A stretch of DNA of 64,000 nt from Sulfidibacter corallicola (GCF_017498545.1 NZ_CP071793.1:6089001-6153000); one strand, 5' to 3'; positions 7,645-17,450 are shown, counted from the stretch's first letter. Numbers and translations are program-made. The notes: generated by a model not told the origin, from the sequence alone.

Positions 7645-10554
7645 TCAGAGATCGAAGCGGAATCCCGTACTGAGGCGGTAGGATCGAATCGAGGAATAGT
7701 GGCTCGGACTCGAGGGTAACCCATACGAGCTGTTGAGGTTCAGTTCGGGAGCGTTCACGATCAGGTTGCCGTCCGTATTTTGAAACGTTCCGAAGCTGTT
7801 GACCCAGGTTGACCATCCGCTGACGCGTTTCCTGTTGAGCGCTCCGATCACGTCCAGTTTGACCCAGAAGTCGAACCGGGCCAGTGGGAGATTGTAGGTA
7901 AAGCTCAAATCGAGATCGTAGACGCTGGGGAATCGCTGGCCACCTCGCTCACCGTTGAAGTAATAGTCCCACTGGTAATAGGTACCCGGCGCACTGCCCA
8001 GAAAGTCGCGGGTATCGTCGATCCCATCGCCGTTTGCGTCACTGGATTGAAGCACGACGGGCGCCGTATAGCTGTAGACGGACCCCGATTCGTATCGGGC
8101 GAGGCCGCCCAGGGTGAGCCGACCGGCGCCGGTCAGGTTGATTCGATAGGTTCCGAAAAGGCGTGCGCGAAAGGGTACGTCGCCGGGTAGACGACCTTCG
8201 GGGAGGGCGAAGGCCGGATCGTAACTGCCTTCGTAATCGCCATAAATCGTGCCCATGTTGGGGCTCCACCATTCTTCGCTGTCGTAATTTCCGCGGACTT
8301 CGGAGAAGGAGAAGCTGCCGCTCAGATCCCAAACCTCACCGCTCAAGGCACCGGACAGAATCAGCCCTTGATAGGTACGTTTCAAGGGGACATTGGTCCA
8401 CAGAGTCCGGTCGACCAAACTCGTGCCGCCGAGAACCCCTTCGGTCGTCACCTGGCCGTAACCCCCGATGACGGTGTCGATGTTGCGTTTGTAGTTTTTG
8501 TAGATGTAGGAGGCTTCCACGTGGCCATTCAACCCGACCGCTTTCTTGGCCGTCAGCGTGTACTCCAGCGAATAGGGCGGCTTCATGTTCGGATCGACGG
8601 CCGAGGTTTCGGGGGCGCCGTCGCCGATGAACTCGAGATTGGCGGGGTCGAAGAGTGCCTGGTAGGCATCACTCTGCGGATCGTTGAATTCGGCGCGCGT
8701 CACGTGTAGCAGATCCGGCCCGACATAGCGGTACTCGGTCATGGGTTGGTTGCCCACCGGATTGCCGGCGTTGGCGACGTCGTCGTGCATGCGGCCGACG
8801 TATTTGGCGATCGAGGCGATCAGCTTCAATTCATGGTCGCCGAACCAGTCATAGGTGATCGAGACCCTGGGAGATATGTCGTTGGCAGATACGTTGTCCG
8901 AGATATAGGCATTGGATTCGAAACGGTCGTAACGCAACCCGGCTTGAACGCTCAGTTTGGGATTGGGAGTCCAGCTATCTTCGGCATAAAACGACAAAAT
9001 CCGGTTTTTGCCGTGAACGTCGGGTAGGTATTTTTCCAGCAGAACCTGTACTTCGCCGGAATACATGTCGTAGTAGGTATCGCCGTTCGGCTCCCACAGG
9101 ATGTGGGAACGGGTGCCGCCGTAGCGACCCAGTTTGATCAATCCACCGGTCGGGGTCTGGCGGTTGAGGCCGCCGGTGATGCTGTTCACGTATTGGACTC
9201 CCACATGAATGTCGTGAAGACCCAGATGGCCATCGTGGAAAATGTTCAAATCGGCAGCCAGCGTCTCCTTGCCGCGAACCGAGGGCGAGGCCCAATTGCC
9301 GAAAAACATATTGTTGTCGATGACCACCCCGCCAGCGGCGATCTCGTCGGTGATGACGTGTCCGCCATTCGGGTCGCCGCCAAAGCGCGATACGGTTTCG
9401 AAGTCGGAGGCGCTGATCTCGAGGAACATGTGATCGTTGAGCATGCCGGTGTAGTTGAAGGCCAACATGTCCCGTGAATCCTCGCGATTCGATACGATAT
9501 CGGCGGAAGCCGGACGCAGGAAGGCCCAGCCGCTTTCTTCGGTATCGTGCGTGTTGTAGTCCAAAGAGACGGTATGCATCGGTGTGATCGACCAGGTCAG
9601 TTTTCCTTCGTATTGATCGTTGCTGAGCGAGCGGGAAAAAGTGTCGCCGCTTGCCAGGACACCGGTACCGTCGCTGGTCGGCAGTACTTTTGTCGCCACG
9701 AAAAACCAAAGTTTGTCTTTGACGATGGGACCGCCGAGGGTTGCCTGATACTCCTTCTGGATGTCATCCGTCTGCTCTCCCGTCAAGAATGGGTTGCGGG
9801 CGTTCCAGTCATCGTTTTCCATCTCCACCCGTAACGTCCCCGCGAAATGATTGCTGCCGGACTTGGTGATGCCGTTGACCACACCACCGGTGAAACCGCC
9901 ATAGCGGACCGAGGTGCCGGATACCAGCACTTGAGTTTCCTGGACGGCATCCTCGATATAGGGTGCCAGGTCGCCGCCCCAGGCCGGATCGGAGATGTTG
10001 GCCCCGTTGAGCAGGAACTGATTGTCGCGGCCCACCGCTCCGGTAATCGTGTGTTGTCCACCGGCACCGCCTCGCGTGACCGCCGGTGCGTTGCTCAACA
10101 GGCCGGAAAGGCGTCGGTTCGAAATGGGTAATTGGTCGACCTTGTCGGCGGTGAAATTGACGGCCAAGCCTTCGGCTTCCAAAGCGCTGACCTTGGCCGA
10201 AACCACGGAGATCTGCTCGGTGATCGCGATGGGGACTAGGGTTGCATCGGCCCGCACCGTGTGTCCGATCCCGACGGTGATGGTCTGTTGCACGGTTTTG
10301 AATCCCGGCATCGAGAAAGAAACGAGGTACTTGCCCGGTGGGAGCAGGGCGGCGGTGTAATTTCCGTTGGCATTGGTCACCAATTGGCGATCGCGCATGA
10401 GTGCGTCGGATGACAGGGAGATCTGCACACCCGGAATCGAGGCACGGTCACCGTCGCTAATCGTGCCGACGATGCTGCCGGTTTGTTGGGATTGGGCCAT
10501 CACACCGATAGAGAAGCAGAGGAAAAAGGCAGGAACCCAAAGTCTAGGTCTCAA
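7645..10554 (-). CDS. TonB-dependent receptor with carboxypeptidase-like N-terminal domain
   Basis: A 969-residue outer-membrane receptor. A signal peptide (LWVPAFFLCFSIGVMAQ) is followed by a carboxypeptidase-regulatory-like beta-sandwich (about residues 25-115; GSIVGTISDGDRASIPGVQ, then YLVSFSMPGFKTV). A plug domain follows (LPISNRRLSGLLSNAPAVTR, then LLNGANISDP), then a long beta-barrel ending in the aromatic terminus STGFRFDL. This Oar/SusC-like architecture is expanded in Acidobacteriota and Bacteroidota. I chose the TTG at 10554 because AGGAGG stands six bases before it and the resulting N-terminus is a clean signal peptide. Neighbouring mannose-related genes suggest import of a mannose-containing glycan or peptide, but the substrate is not shown by the sequence. 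No SusD-like partner is present. Confidence 0.9.
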   Translation of the reverse strand: MRPRLWVPAFFLCFSIGVMAQSQQTGSIVGTISDGDRASIPGVQISLSSDALMRDRQLVTNANGNYTAALLPPGKYLVSFSMPGFKTVQQTITVGIGHTVRADATLVPIAITEQISVVSAKVSALEAEGLAVNFTADKVDQLPISNRRLSGLLSNAPAVTRGGAGGQHTITGAVGRDNQFLLNGANISDPAWGGDLAPYIEDAVQETQVLVSGTSVRYGGFTGGVVNGITKSGSNHFAGTLRVEMENDDWNARNPFLTGEQTDDIQKEYQATLGGPIVKDKLWFFVATKVLPTSDGTGVLASGDTFSRSLSNDQYEGKLTWSITPMHTVSLDYNTHDTEESGWAFLRPASADIVSNREDSRDMLAFNYTGMLNDHMFLEISASDFETVSRFGGDPNGGHVITDEIAAGGVVIDNNMFFGNWASPSVRGKETLAADLNIFHDGHLGLHDIHVGVQYVNSITGGLNRQTPTGGLIKLGRYGGTRSHILWEPNGDTYYDMYSGEVQVLLEKYLPDVHGKNRILSFYAEDSWTPNPKLSVQAGLRYDRFESNAYISDNVSANDISPRVSITYDWFGDHELKLIASIAKYVGRMHDDVANAGNPVGNQPMTEYRYVGPDLLHVTRAEFNDPQSDAYQALFDPANLEFIGDGAPETSAVDPNMKPPYSLEYTLTAKKAVGLNGHVEASYIYKNYKRNIDTVIGGYGQVTTEGVLGGTSLVDRTLWTNVPLKRTYQGLILSGALSGEVWDLSGSFSFSEVRGNYDSEEWWSPNMGTIYGDYEGSYDPAFALPEGRLPGDVPFRARLFGTYRINLTGAGRLTLGGLARYESGSVYSYTAPVVLQSSDANGDGIDDTRDFLGSAPGTYYQWDYYFNGERGGQRFPSVYDLDLSFTYNLPLARFDFWVKLDVIGALNRKRVSGWSTWVNSFGTFQNTDGNLIVNAPELNLNSSYGLPSSPSHYSSIRSYRLSTGFRFDL

Positions 10555-10997
10555 AACGAACCTCCTGGAAATAAAACAGTTCCAGCAACAAGGGCCACAA
10601 TCACCGAAAAGGGGGAAGCGTCGGGGCCAACTCTTCGACCGATGTCGCGTTCGAGATCGGACTGGCGAAGGCGGAGCATCGATCCGCATCGGGATGTTCG
10701 GCCTTTCGGGACGCGGTCTCTTGGACGCTGTAGCGGGACACGTGCTGTCGTGACCATGTCACCCGAGGTGCTTCGTGACGACACGGCGGATCTTCGGCCG
10801 CCGACCGTCCTTGCCGAACGGGGTCGGCCGATCGGTGATGAATGGTTCACCTTGGGAATGCTTGTCCTATCATTCTGGAGGGTGCGGCTACCTGCGCCAA
10901 TCGGTCGGGAGTTGTATTCAGGGGTGGAGATTGATGCCGGTCCCATGCAGCTTTCGGTGGAACCGATGTGTCTCGAAGCACGGTAACTACCGCATAT
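10555..10997. other. Intergenic region upstream of the TonB-dependent receptor
   Basis: No convincing coding frame is seen. The region holds the upstream sequence of the receptor gene (minus strand) and the 3' flank of the cupin gene. The only structured signal noticed is the dyad listed separately at 10746-10784. Confidence 0.5.
10746..10784. promoter_or_regulatory. Candidate operator dyad upstream of the TonB-dependent receptor
   Basis: GTGACcatGTCAC at 10750-10762 is a perfect 5-3-5 palindrome. It lies within a larger imperfect dyad made of TGTCGTGAC (10746-10754) and GTGACGACA (10775-10783). It sits about 190 bases upstream of the receptor start. It could bind the LuxR-type or AraC-type regulator of this locus. 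No factor can be assigned from sequence alone. Confidence 0.3.
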
Positions 10998-11372
10998 TCA
11001 GGTTCGTTGGTAGTCGTCGGCGTATCGCACGATGTCGTCCTCGCCGAAATAGGATCCCAGTTGCACCTCGATCAGTGAAACCAAATCATGGCCGCCGTTC
11101 TCAATCCGGTGCTTGGCAGTTTTCGGGATCACGATCATTTCACCCGGTTGTAATTCGCGTTGCTCTTCGGCAAGGGTCACTGTGGCGGTACCGCGAATCA
11201 TGACCCAGTATTCGGTGCGATGTCGGTGCGATTGCAGGGAGAGGCGTTGCCCGGGGAGGATGTCCAATCGTTTGATTTTGCAGTCCGGATAATCGCCGAT
11301 CACCCTGAAACAGCCCCAGGGACGCTGTTCCAATCCACGAATCTGTTCGTCGAAAAGGGGTACCTCGCTCAT
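10998..11372 (-). CDS. Cupin, phosphomannose isomerase type II-like
   Basis: A 124-residue single-domain cupin resembling the C-terminal isomerase domain of ManC/type II phosphomannose isomerases. That domain interconverts mannose-6-phosphate and fructose-6-phosphate. The metal-binding cupin motif 1 is HRHRTEYWVMIRG and motif 2 includes PGEMIVIPKTAKHRI. WGCFRVIGDYPDCKIKRL is the usual N-terminal strand pattern of the family. The ATG at 11372 is preceded by AGGAGGAG; an upstream extension would lack conserved residues. The nucleotidyltransferase half of ManC is absent. Beside a GH92 mannosidase and a sugar kinase, a role in mannose catabolism is reasonable. A non-catalytic cupin is the alternative. 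Confidence 0.75.
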   Translation of the reverse strand: MSEVPLFDEQIRGLEQRPWGCFRVIGDYPDCKIKRLDILPGQRLSLQSHRHRTEYWVMIRGTATVTLAEEQRELQPGEMIVIPKTAKHRIENGGHDLVSLIEVQLGSYFGEDDIVRYADDYQRT

Positions 11373-11793
11373 GGCTCCTCCTATGCCGATTTCCGGCAAC
11401 TGTTTGCCCGGCATTTTAGGGCCTGTCGGTGATTGCGATGAGCCTGGAATCCGACCCAAATGGGACATGTCCCAAATGGGTCCGCTTGTCCCATTTCACT
11501 GGTTGACCGGTGAGCGACGCGCTCTTTATTTTTTGGGGATGCCCCACGATCCCCCAGCCGGGTTCGTCGGTTCTGTCTCCGATGGGGCCCGATCGCGGCC
11601 TACCTGTATTTGGCTTTTTTCGGCTGGAAAGGGCGCCGCTTCAAAAGTGCCGCGGCACACGAAATGACTATGTCCGCCGGGCATCGAGCCTTGACCTGAG
11701 GTGGCGAACGACAGTGCACGGTCGATTTGCGAGGGGTCTCGGTAAACCTCGCGAGGTTTTGCCATTCGACTCGTGCCGAAAGGAGTGAACAGC
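11373..11793. other. Divergent regulatory region between cupin and sugar-kinase genes
   Basis: This 421-base gap separates the minus-strand cupin gene from the plus-strand ROK kinase gene and has no credible coding frame. It contains the palindromic site listed separately, and a good ribosome binding site (AAAGGAG) before the kinase start. Confidence 0.5.
11458..11496. promoter_or_regulatory. Candidate operator with three TGGGACA half-sites
   Basis: TGGGACATGTCCCA (11461-11474) is a perfect 14-base palindrome. A third half-site, TTGTCCCA, follows at 11487-11494, so that AAATGGGAC (11458-11466) also pairs with GTCCCATTT (11488-11496). The cluster lies about 90 bases upstream of the cupin start and 300 bases upstream of the ROK kinase. 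That position suits a regulator controlling both divergent genes of the glycan locus. The cognate protein is unknown. Confidence 0.5.
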
Positions 11794-12807
11794 ATGGTGA
11801 ATCGCCAAAGTGCGATCCTCGATCTTCCCCATGATCGCGAATCTCGACCGGGAATGGTTGTCGGAATCGATATCGGAGGAACCAATACCGATATCGGATT
11901 GGTCACTCGAGGTGGGGACTGCCTGGCCAGGAAGCGACTGGCGACACGTGATTACCCTACTGCCGAAGCCTTCGCCGACGGGTTGGCCCGGACGATCCTG
12001 GAATTGCTGGCGGACCGGGAGATCCGAACCCTGGCCGGGGTTGGGGTCGGCGCGCCCAACGGCAACGCGTTTCGCGGCACGATCGAACACGCACCCAACT
12101 TGAAATGGAAAGGGGTGATTCCCTTGGCGAAATGGTTACATCGCAGGGTCCTGTGTCCAATTCATTTGGACAACGATGCCAATGCCGCCGCCATGGGAGA
12201 AATGTTGTACGGGGGGGCGCGTGGTTTACGGGACTTCGTGATGGTGACCTTGGGAACCGGGTTGGGATCCGGTGTGGTGATCGATGGTAAGTTGGTGCGA
12301 GGCCACGACGGATTTGCGGGTGAGTTAGGTCATACCGTGGTCATGCCGGGCGGCCGACCCTGCGGTTGCGGGCGTCGTGGTTGCCTGGAAACCTATGTCT
12401 CGGTGACCGGATTGATCGCAACTGTCATCGACCTGCTGGATCAAACATGGGCGCAACCATCGAGACTCGAAAAAAGCCGCGATTCGTTGAACGGTAAACT
12501 CATTGCGGCCGCTGCCGAGGCCGGAGATCCGATCGCCGAACTCGCCTTTCGACGAACGGGTCACATGCTGGCCTTGGGATTGGCCAATGCCGCGGCGATC
12601 ACCAACCCGGAAGCGATTGTCCTGGCCGGTGGATTGGCCAAGGCCGAAGCGCTGCTGCTCGAACCGACGAGGGCGGCTCTGGCCGATTGTTTACACAACC
12701 TGTATCGCGGTAAGTTGCGCATCTCGGTTTCGAAGCTGCAAGCGGACAATGCGGGCCTTCTTGGCGCCGCCGCCTCGGTTTGGACCACCGCGCCGGCGGT
12801 GTGGTAG
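11794..12807 (+). CDS. ROK family sugar kinase
   Basis: A 337-residue cytoplasmic hexokinase of the ROK family, which phosphorylates glucose, mannose or N-acetylated hexoses with ATP. The phosphate-binding motif is VVGIDIGGTNTDIGL (near residue 22). The second ATP motif is TLGTGLGSGVV, the catalytic Asp is in HLDNDANAAA, and the ROK zinc-binding cysteines are in CGCGRRGCLE. All catalytic landmarks are present, so it is a kinase rather than a ROK repressor, and there is no N-terminal HTH. ATG 11794 has AAAGGAG upstream. Substrate choice cannot be read from the sequence; the mannosidase and phosphomannose-isomerase-like neighbours favour mannose or glucose. Confidence 0.88.
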   Translation: MVNRQSAILDLPHDRESRPGMVVGIDIGGTNTDIGLVTRGGDCLARKRLATRDYPTAEAFADGLARTILELLADREIRTLAGVGVGAPNGNAFRGTIEHAPNLKWKGVIPLAKWLHRRVLCPIHLDNDANAAAMGEMLYGGARGLRDFVMVTLGTGLGSGVVIDGKLVRGHDGFAGELGHTVVMPGGRPCGCGRRGCLETYVSVTGLIATVIDLLDQTWAQPSRLEKSRDSLNGKLIAAAAEAGDPIAELAFRRTGHMLALGLANAAAITNPEAIVLAGGLAKAEALLLEPTRAALADCLHNLYRGKLRISVSKLQADNAGLLGAAASVWTTAPAVW

Positions 12808-13249
12808 CGATCCTGAACCTCGCCGGCGCGGTCGCGTCGACAGGTGTCGGGAATGACGGCGGAATCGCGCGGCATCGAGTCAACCGCGTGCGGGCCAAAT
12901 CGATGTCGGCGGCCTGCGCCCCTCCGGAAACCGGAACTTGGAGAGGTGTGATTTTGGGATGAACTCCTTATACCAGGGTAAAGTGGTAAAGAAACCTCGA
13001 TTTCTGCGATGTGCCTCTCATGAATTAATGCAGAGGTCCGGCTCCCGTCGCCGATGGGCCATTCGTGGGCGGCTTTCACAGAGCCAGGGTCGTGAATCGG
13101 GCTCGCCGAAGCGCCCGACACCGACATCCGTAGTGAAGGAACCGAAGGATATGGATCGACCGACCTGCCCGATCGAGAAGGCCGTCGCGTGTCATGGACA
13201 ACTTCCCCCGTACCGTTTGCGGCAGATTGGCCGTTCATGTCGGAGGTGG
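12808..13249. other. Region between the sugar kinase and sensor kinase genes
   Basis: No independent gene is recognised. The reading frame of the downstream sensor kinase stays open through part of this region, with possible starts at 12938 and 13151. The translated sequence is low-complexity and basic before the signal peptide, so I treat it as leader. Confidence 0.4.
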
Positions 13250-16200
13250 ATGACACTCTCGCGACGGACCTCGAGTTCGAAGGTCCGTCGCGTTTGGTTG
13301 CTCTTGTGGCTGGTTGGCGGTAGCTTCGTTCTTTCAGGCGAAAGCGAGATGATCTTTCAATATTTGACACGAGAACAGGGATTGTCGCACTCCTATGTCA
13401 ACTGCATGATCCAAGATTCGAGGGGGTTTCTCTGGTTTGGGACCGAGGACGGCCTGAACCGTTATGACGGTCATCGGTGCGAGGTATTTCGGACCCTCCC
13501 GGGCGATGTCGACAGTCTCAGCCACATTCGCGTCAAATCACTTTGGGAGGATGGCGCGGGCATCATCTGGATCGGCACGGTGGGCGGTGGATTGAACCGG
13601 TACCGGCCGGCGGATAACCGGTTCGAGAGTGTGCGACCCCCACCGAACGCCGCCTTTGCCGGGGGCAGTGGCATCGTACACCACATCGAACCCGATCGAT
13701 GGGGTCGGCTTTGGTTGGGGACCGAGTGCGGATTGGTTCGCTTCGATCCTGGTACCGAGCGATGGGCCCATTTTCCTCCCGATCGCAGATCGACCTTCGA
13801 AGGCGCTGAATTGGCGGTGGAAGTGATGGCGTCGCGCGGTAAAGATGAACTCTGGTTGGGTACCCGAGGTGGCGGTCTCCTTGTGTTCGATACCCGGCTC
13901 GGTCGCTATCGGGGCACGACCCCGGCCGCGTTGGCCGGGGCGACGGTCTGGGCACTGGCCCAAACCGCGGAAGGGCTCTTGATCGGCAGTGATCGCGGTT
14001 TGTGGCGACGTTCCGATGAAGGCCGACTCGAAGCCGTCACCGGAGTCGCCGGTTCGGTTCGCGCTTTGGGGGTCACTCGAGCGGGCGACCTCCTGGTGGG
14101 CACCGAACGAGGGCTCGCCCGTCGGGTGCGCGGTCAGGGCGACTTTGAGTTTGTTCGCGCGGCTCGCGGGCAACCGGGCAGCCTCTCGAGTGATCGGGTG
14201 CGTTGCCTGATGGAAGACCACTCGGGCGTCGTATGGGTTGGCACCGACGATGGTTTGAATCACTTCGCGCCCGACCGCCGCAAATTCGCGGGGGCCGGAC
14301 ATGCCGAATTCGACGAGCGGCTGACGTATCGCAACGTACACCTGATTTTCGAGGATCGTCTGGGCAATCTGTGGGTCGGGGGTCAGGGCATGGGATTGGT
14401 TCGCAACGAATTCGATCGACGGCGCAGCACATCGTTTTTTCCCGGTGCGGAAATCCGATGTATGACCGAAGACGGTTCGGGTCGCCTTTGGGTCGGCAGC
14501 AATCGGGACGGGCTTTTTCGATTGGAGGCCAATCCGCGATCCGACGTGCGGCCGCGCCGATACGTCTTCGACCCGAAACGCTCCGAAAGCCTCTGCGGAA
14601 AACGGGTTTTCGCACTGCTTCGCGACCGTCGCGGGCATCTGTGGGTCGGCACGGAGCGTGGTCTCGATCGATATCGACCCGAAAGCGACGACTTCGAGCA
14701 TCTGATCCCCGCACTCGAGGGGCGTGGCCCGCTTATCTATTGCCTCAATGAAGATCGGGCGGGCGATATTTGGGTCGGTACCCTTGGCCATGGATTGATG
14801 CGCCTCGATCCCGCTTCCAAACCCGGAACTCCGGTGACGCGGCGGTTCACCCGGCGTGACGGGCCGGGTGAACTCGGCAGTGACGATATCCTGTGCGTGA
14901 CCGAAGCCCGATCCGGCGCGTTGTGGATCGGCACGAACGGTGGGGGCCTCAACCGTTTCGATCGGGCACGTGGGCGCTTCACCCGTTTCACCGAGCGTGA
15001 CGGATTGGCCAGCAACACGATTTACGGGATCCTCCAGGACGAGAGACAACGGCTTTGGCTTTCCACGAACAACGGGGTCACCCGGTTCGATCCGGCCACG
15101 GAGACTTTTCGCAACTACGGCTCGGGCGACGGACTTCAGAGCCTCGAGTTCAACGGTGGCGCCTATTTGAAATCACGCACCGGCATGCTCTTTTTCGGTG
15201 GCAAATACGGTGTCAATAGCTTCGAACCCGATTGGATTCAGGCCAATCCACATCCGCCCAAGACGGTGATCACTCGCGTCTCGACCGATCGAAACGGTCA
15301 TTTCGCACCTGTCGCAGCCGACGGTGCTGCGCTTCGGTTGACTCACCGTGATCGGCTCCTTTCTCTCGAGTTCGCCGCGCTTCACTACGTCGCGCCCGAG
15401 CGGAATCGATTCGCATTCAAAATGGAAGGACTGGAGGAGACGTGGCACGAGGCCGGTGATCGGCGTTCCGTGACCTATTCGAATCTGGAGCCGGGCCACT
15501 ATCTGTTCCGCGTGCGCTCGGCCAACGGTGATCGGGTCTGGGACGAACGGGGCGAATCGATCCACATTCGGGTTATACCGGCTGTGTGGCAAACCTGGTG
15601 GCTGCGTGTTGCGGGCCTGATCGGCATGGGCTCGATCGCAATTTGGATGTATCGGCGCCACATGCATTTTCTGCTGGAACGGCGCCAGGCCTTGGAACGG
15701 CTCGATCTGTTGACCGCCCAAACGCGACAGGGAGCCCTCGTCGCGCATGAAGCACACAACCCGATTTTCGCAGTGAACAATTCGTTACGGGTCATCAACC
15801 GCAAGGTACAGGGCATGGATCCGGAACTGGACGACCTTCTCCAACTGTTGGGTTCGGAAATGGATCGCCTGCGCCGTATCGTCAAACGTCAAAGCGATTT
15901 CACGAAACGGCCGTTGCCGGCCTTCGAGAACGCCGACCTGCGAGATTTGGTAACCGCCGCGATCAAGGTTCTGAAATGGGGTAATCGGCTCGGCCGGACC
16001 AAGATCTCGATCGTCGCTTCGGGTGGTTTCTTTCCCATCCATTGCAATCCCGAGAGTTTGCAACAGGTCTTCATGAACGTCATCGGAAATGCCGTCGAAT
16101 CGATGTCCGGCGGGGGCCGGTTGGAGATCGATCTCGAGCAGACCTCCGCGGCGGGTGAGAGACACTACATCGTTCATTTCAAGGATAACGGACCCGGGTT

Positions 16201-16423
16201 CGACAAGGCGGCGAGCGATCACCTTTTCCAACCCTTCGCTTCGACGCGCACGGAGCGTGGAACCGGGCTGGGGTTGTTCATTTCCCACAACCTCATCAAA
16301 AAGCACCGGGGTGAAATCACCCTCAATGCCCAGTATCATGGAGGAGCCCACCTCATGATCCGGATTCCAAGGGACGGAGGTTGCCATCATGAAGAATCAG
16401 ACGCACCTGTTGATCGTGGATGA
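13250..16423 (+). CDS. Periplasmic beta-propeller sensor histidine kinase
   Basis: A large membrane histidine kinase of about 1057 residues. A signal-peptide-like stretch (VWLLLWLVGGSFVLSGESE) is followed by some 600 residues of Reg_prop beta-propeller repeats marked by recurring WIGT/WVGT and GLNRY/GLNRF motifs. A Y_Y_Y domain (residues about 690-780; ETWHEAGDRRSVTYSNLEPG) and one membrane segment come next. The cytoplasmic kinase has an H-box VAHEAHNPIFAVNNSL, an N-box VFMNVIGNAVESM and ATP lids KDNGPGF and GTGLGLFISHN. This resembles the sensor half of the hybrid regulators that detect glycan fragments in Bacteroidota, but no receiver or HTH is fused. The response regulator is the next gene and overlaps by 35 bases. 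The start is uncertain; ATG 13250 gives the best export signal but its GGAGG is close, and 13151 is possible. Confidence 0.85.
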   Translation: MTLSRRTSSSKVRRVWLLLWLVGGSFVLSGESEMIFQYLTREQGLSHSYVNCMIQDSRGFLWFGTEDGLNRYDGHRCEVFRTLPGDVDSLSHIRVKSLWEDGAGIIWIGTVGGGLNRYRPADNRFESVRPPPNAAFAGGSGIVHHIEPDRWGRLWLGTECGLVRFDPGTERWAHFPPDRRSTFEGAELAVEVMASRGKDELWLGTRGGGLLVFDTRLGRYRGTTPAALAGATVWALAQTAEGLLIGSDRGLWRRSDEGRLEAVTGVAGSVRALGVTRAGDLLVGTERGLARRVRGQGDFEFVRAARGQPGSLSSDRVRCLMEDHSGVVWVGTDDGLNHFAPDRRKFAGAGHAEFDERLTYRNVHLIFEDRLGNLWVGGQGMGLVRNEFDRRRSTSFFPGAEIRCMTEDGSGRLWVGSNRDGLFRLEANPRSDVRPRRYVFDPKRSESLCGKRVFALLRDRRGHLWVGTERGLDRYRPESDDFEHLIPALEGRGPLIYCLNEDRAGDIWVGTLGHGLMRLDPASKPGTPVTRRFTRRDGPGELGSDDILCVTEARSGALWIGTNGGGLNRFDRARGRFTRFTERDGLASNTIYGILQDERQRLWLSTNNGVTRFDPATETFRNYGSGDGLQSLEFNGGAYLKSRTGMLFFGGKYGVNSFEPDWIQANPHPPKTVITRVSTDRNGHFAPVAADGAALRLTHRDRLLSLEFAALHYVAPERNRFAFKMEGLEETWHEAGDRRSVTYSNLEPGHYLFRVRSANGDRVWDERGESIHIRVIPAVWQTWWLRVAGLIGMGSIAIWMYRRHMHFLLERRQALERLDLLTAQTRQGALVAHEAHNPIFAVNNSLRVINRKVQGMDPELDDLLQLLGSEMDRLRRIVKRQSDFTKRPLPAFENADLRDLVTAAIKVLKWGNRLGRTKISIVASGGFFPIHCNPESLQQVFMNVIGNAVESMSGGGRLEIDLEQTSAAGERHYIVHFKDNGPGFDKAASDHLFQPFASTRTERGTGLGLFISHNLIKKHRGEITLNAQYHGGAHLMIRIPRDGGCHHEESDAPVDRG

Positions 16424-17450
16424 TGACGAAGGGGTTCGGGCCAGCTTCGGACTCTGGTTAAAGAGCGAAGGTTTCCGGGTGCACACCGTTGGGGATGGGG
16501 ATGCGGCCGCGGCGGTGATGAGCCGCGAGCCGATTGTCGTCTGCCTGGTGGACCTGAAACTGGGTGAGGAGGACGGGTTTCAAGTTTGCCGGAGGCTGGC
16601 GGATTTGAACGAATACGCCAAGATCCTCATGATCACGGCCTATCCGGGTTATGACACGGCGATCACGGCACTCAAGTCGGGGGTCTTCGACTATCTCTCC
16701 AAAGCCGAAGATAACGAGACCATCCTGGGCAAGATCCATGCGGCGGTCGAAACCTACGAGCGCGAACGCGCACAACGGGAACGGGAGGGTCGTGACAAGT
16801 CGAACCTTGTTCTCGTTTGTCGACGTGAGCTCGTTGCGGGTGGCCTGACCGCCTTTTGCCGCGAATACGGCGATTACCATTTGGCCCGAGTCTTCAAGCG
16901 ATTCGAGTTGATTCGGCCCCAGGATTTTGCGCTGGAGACCGCTTTGTGTCTGGTTTGCGGTTCCTGCCATCGCGAGGTGCTGCTCGATGCCGGTGAGACC
17001 GTGGTGGAACGACTCAAAGTGGCCTTTCCCGAGGCCAAGCTCGTCGTGATCGATTGTGGGTTGGCCGAAGACGATCAATTGAGGTTGCTCGAGTTGGAGG
17101 TGCGCGGTTTTTTGGCGCCCAACACGTCGATGGCAGACATGAAAATCGCCTTCGATGCGGTTTTGGAGGGACAGATCTGGGCGGCAAAGCGCTTGACCGA
17201 CCGGCTCCTGACGCGTCTGTTACAGGGCGGGGTCAAGGTACGACCGCGCCAGGAAACCTTCCAGTTGACGCCGCGCGAGCTGGAGGTGCTTCAGGCCATG
17301 GCGGCCGGGCTCTCCAATGCCGAAATCGGTCAGCGACTGTTCCTCAGCGAAAAGACCGTCAAAACCCATGCCCATAAGATTTTTCGAAAAATGGGAGTCG
17401 AATCGCGCATGCAGGCGGTGATCAAAGCCGGCGAAGTTCACCTGCTCTAG
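16389..17450 (+). CDS. Response regulator: receiver, pseudoreceiver and LuxR-type HTH
   Basis: A 353-residue transcriptional regulator and the obvious partner of the overlapping sensor kinase. The N-terminal receiver has the acidic pocket DDD (residues 11-13), the phospho-acceptor Asp55 in CLVDLKLGEEDG, and the Thr and Lys of MITAYPG and YLSKAED. Residues about 140-270 (from NLVLVCRREL to GFLAPNTS) have the strand/helix rhythm of a second receiver but lack a recognisable acidic pocket. The C-terminus is a LuxR/NarL HTH (LTPRELEVLQAMAAGLSNAE, then LSEKTVKTHAHKI). It probably controls genes of the surrounding glycan locus. A GGAGG ribosome binding site lies nine bases before the ATG. Confidence 0.88.
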   Translation: MKNQTHLLIVDDDEGVRASFGLWLKSEGFRVHTVGDGDAAAAVMSREPIVVCLVDLKLGEEDGFQVCRRLADLNEYAKILMITAYPGYDTAITALKSGVFDYLSKAEDNETILGKIHAAVETYERERAQREREGRDKSNLVLVCRRELVAGGLTAFCREYGDYHLARVFKRFELIRPQDFALETALCLVCGSCHREVLLDAGETVVERLKVAFPEAKLVVIDCGLAEDDQLRLLELEVRGFLAPNTSMADMKIAFDAVLEGQIWAAKRLTDRLLTRLLQGGVKVRPRQETFQLTPRELEVLQAMAAGLSNAEIGQRLFLSEKTVKTHAHKIFRKMGVESRMQAVIKAGEVHLL

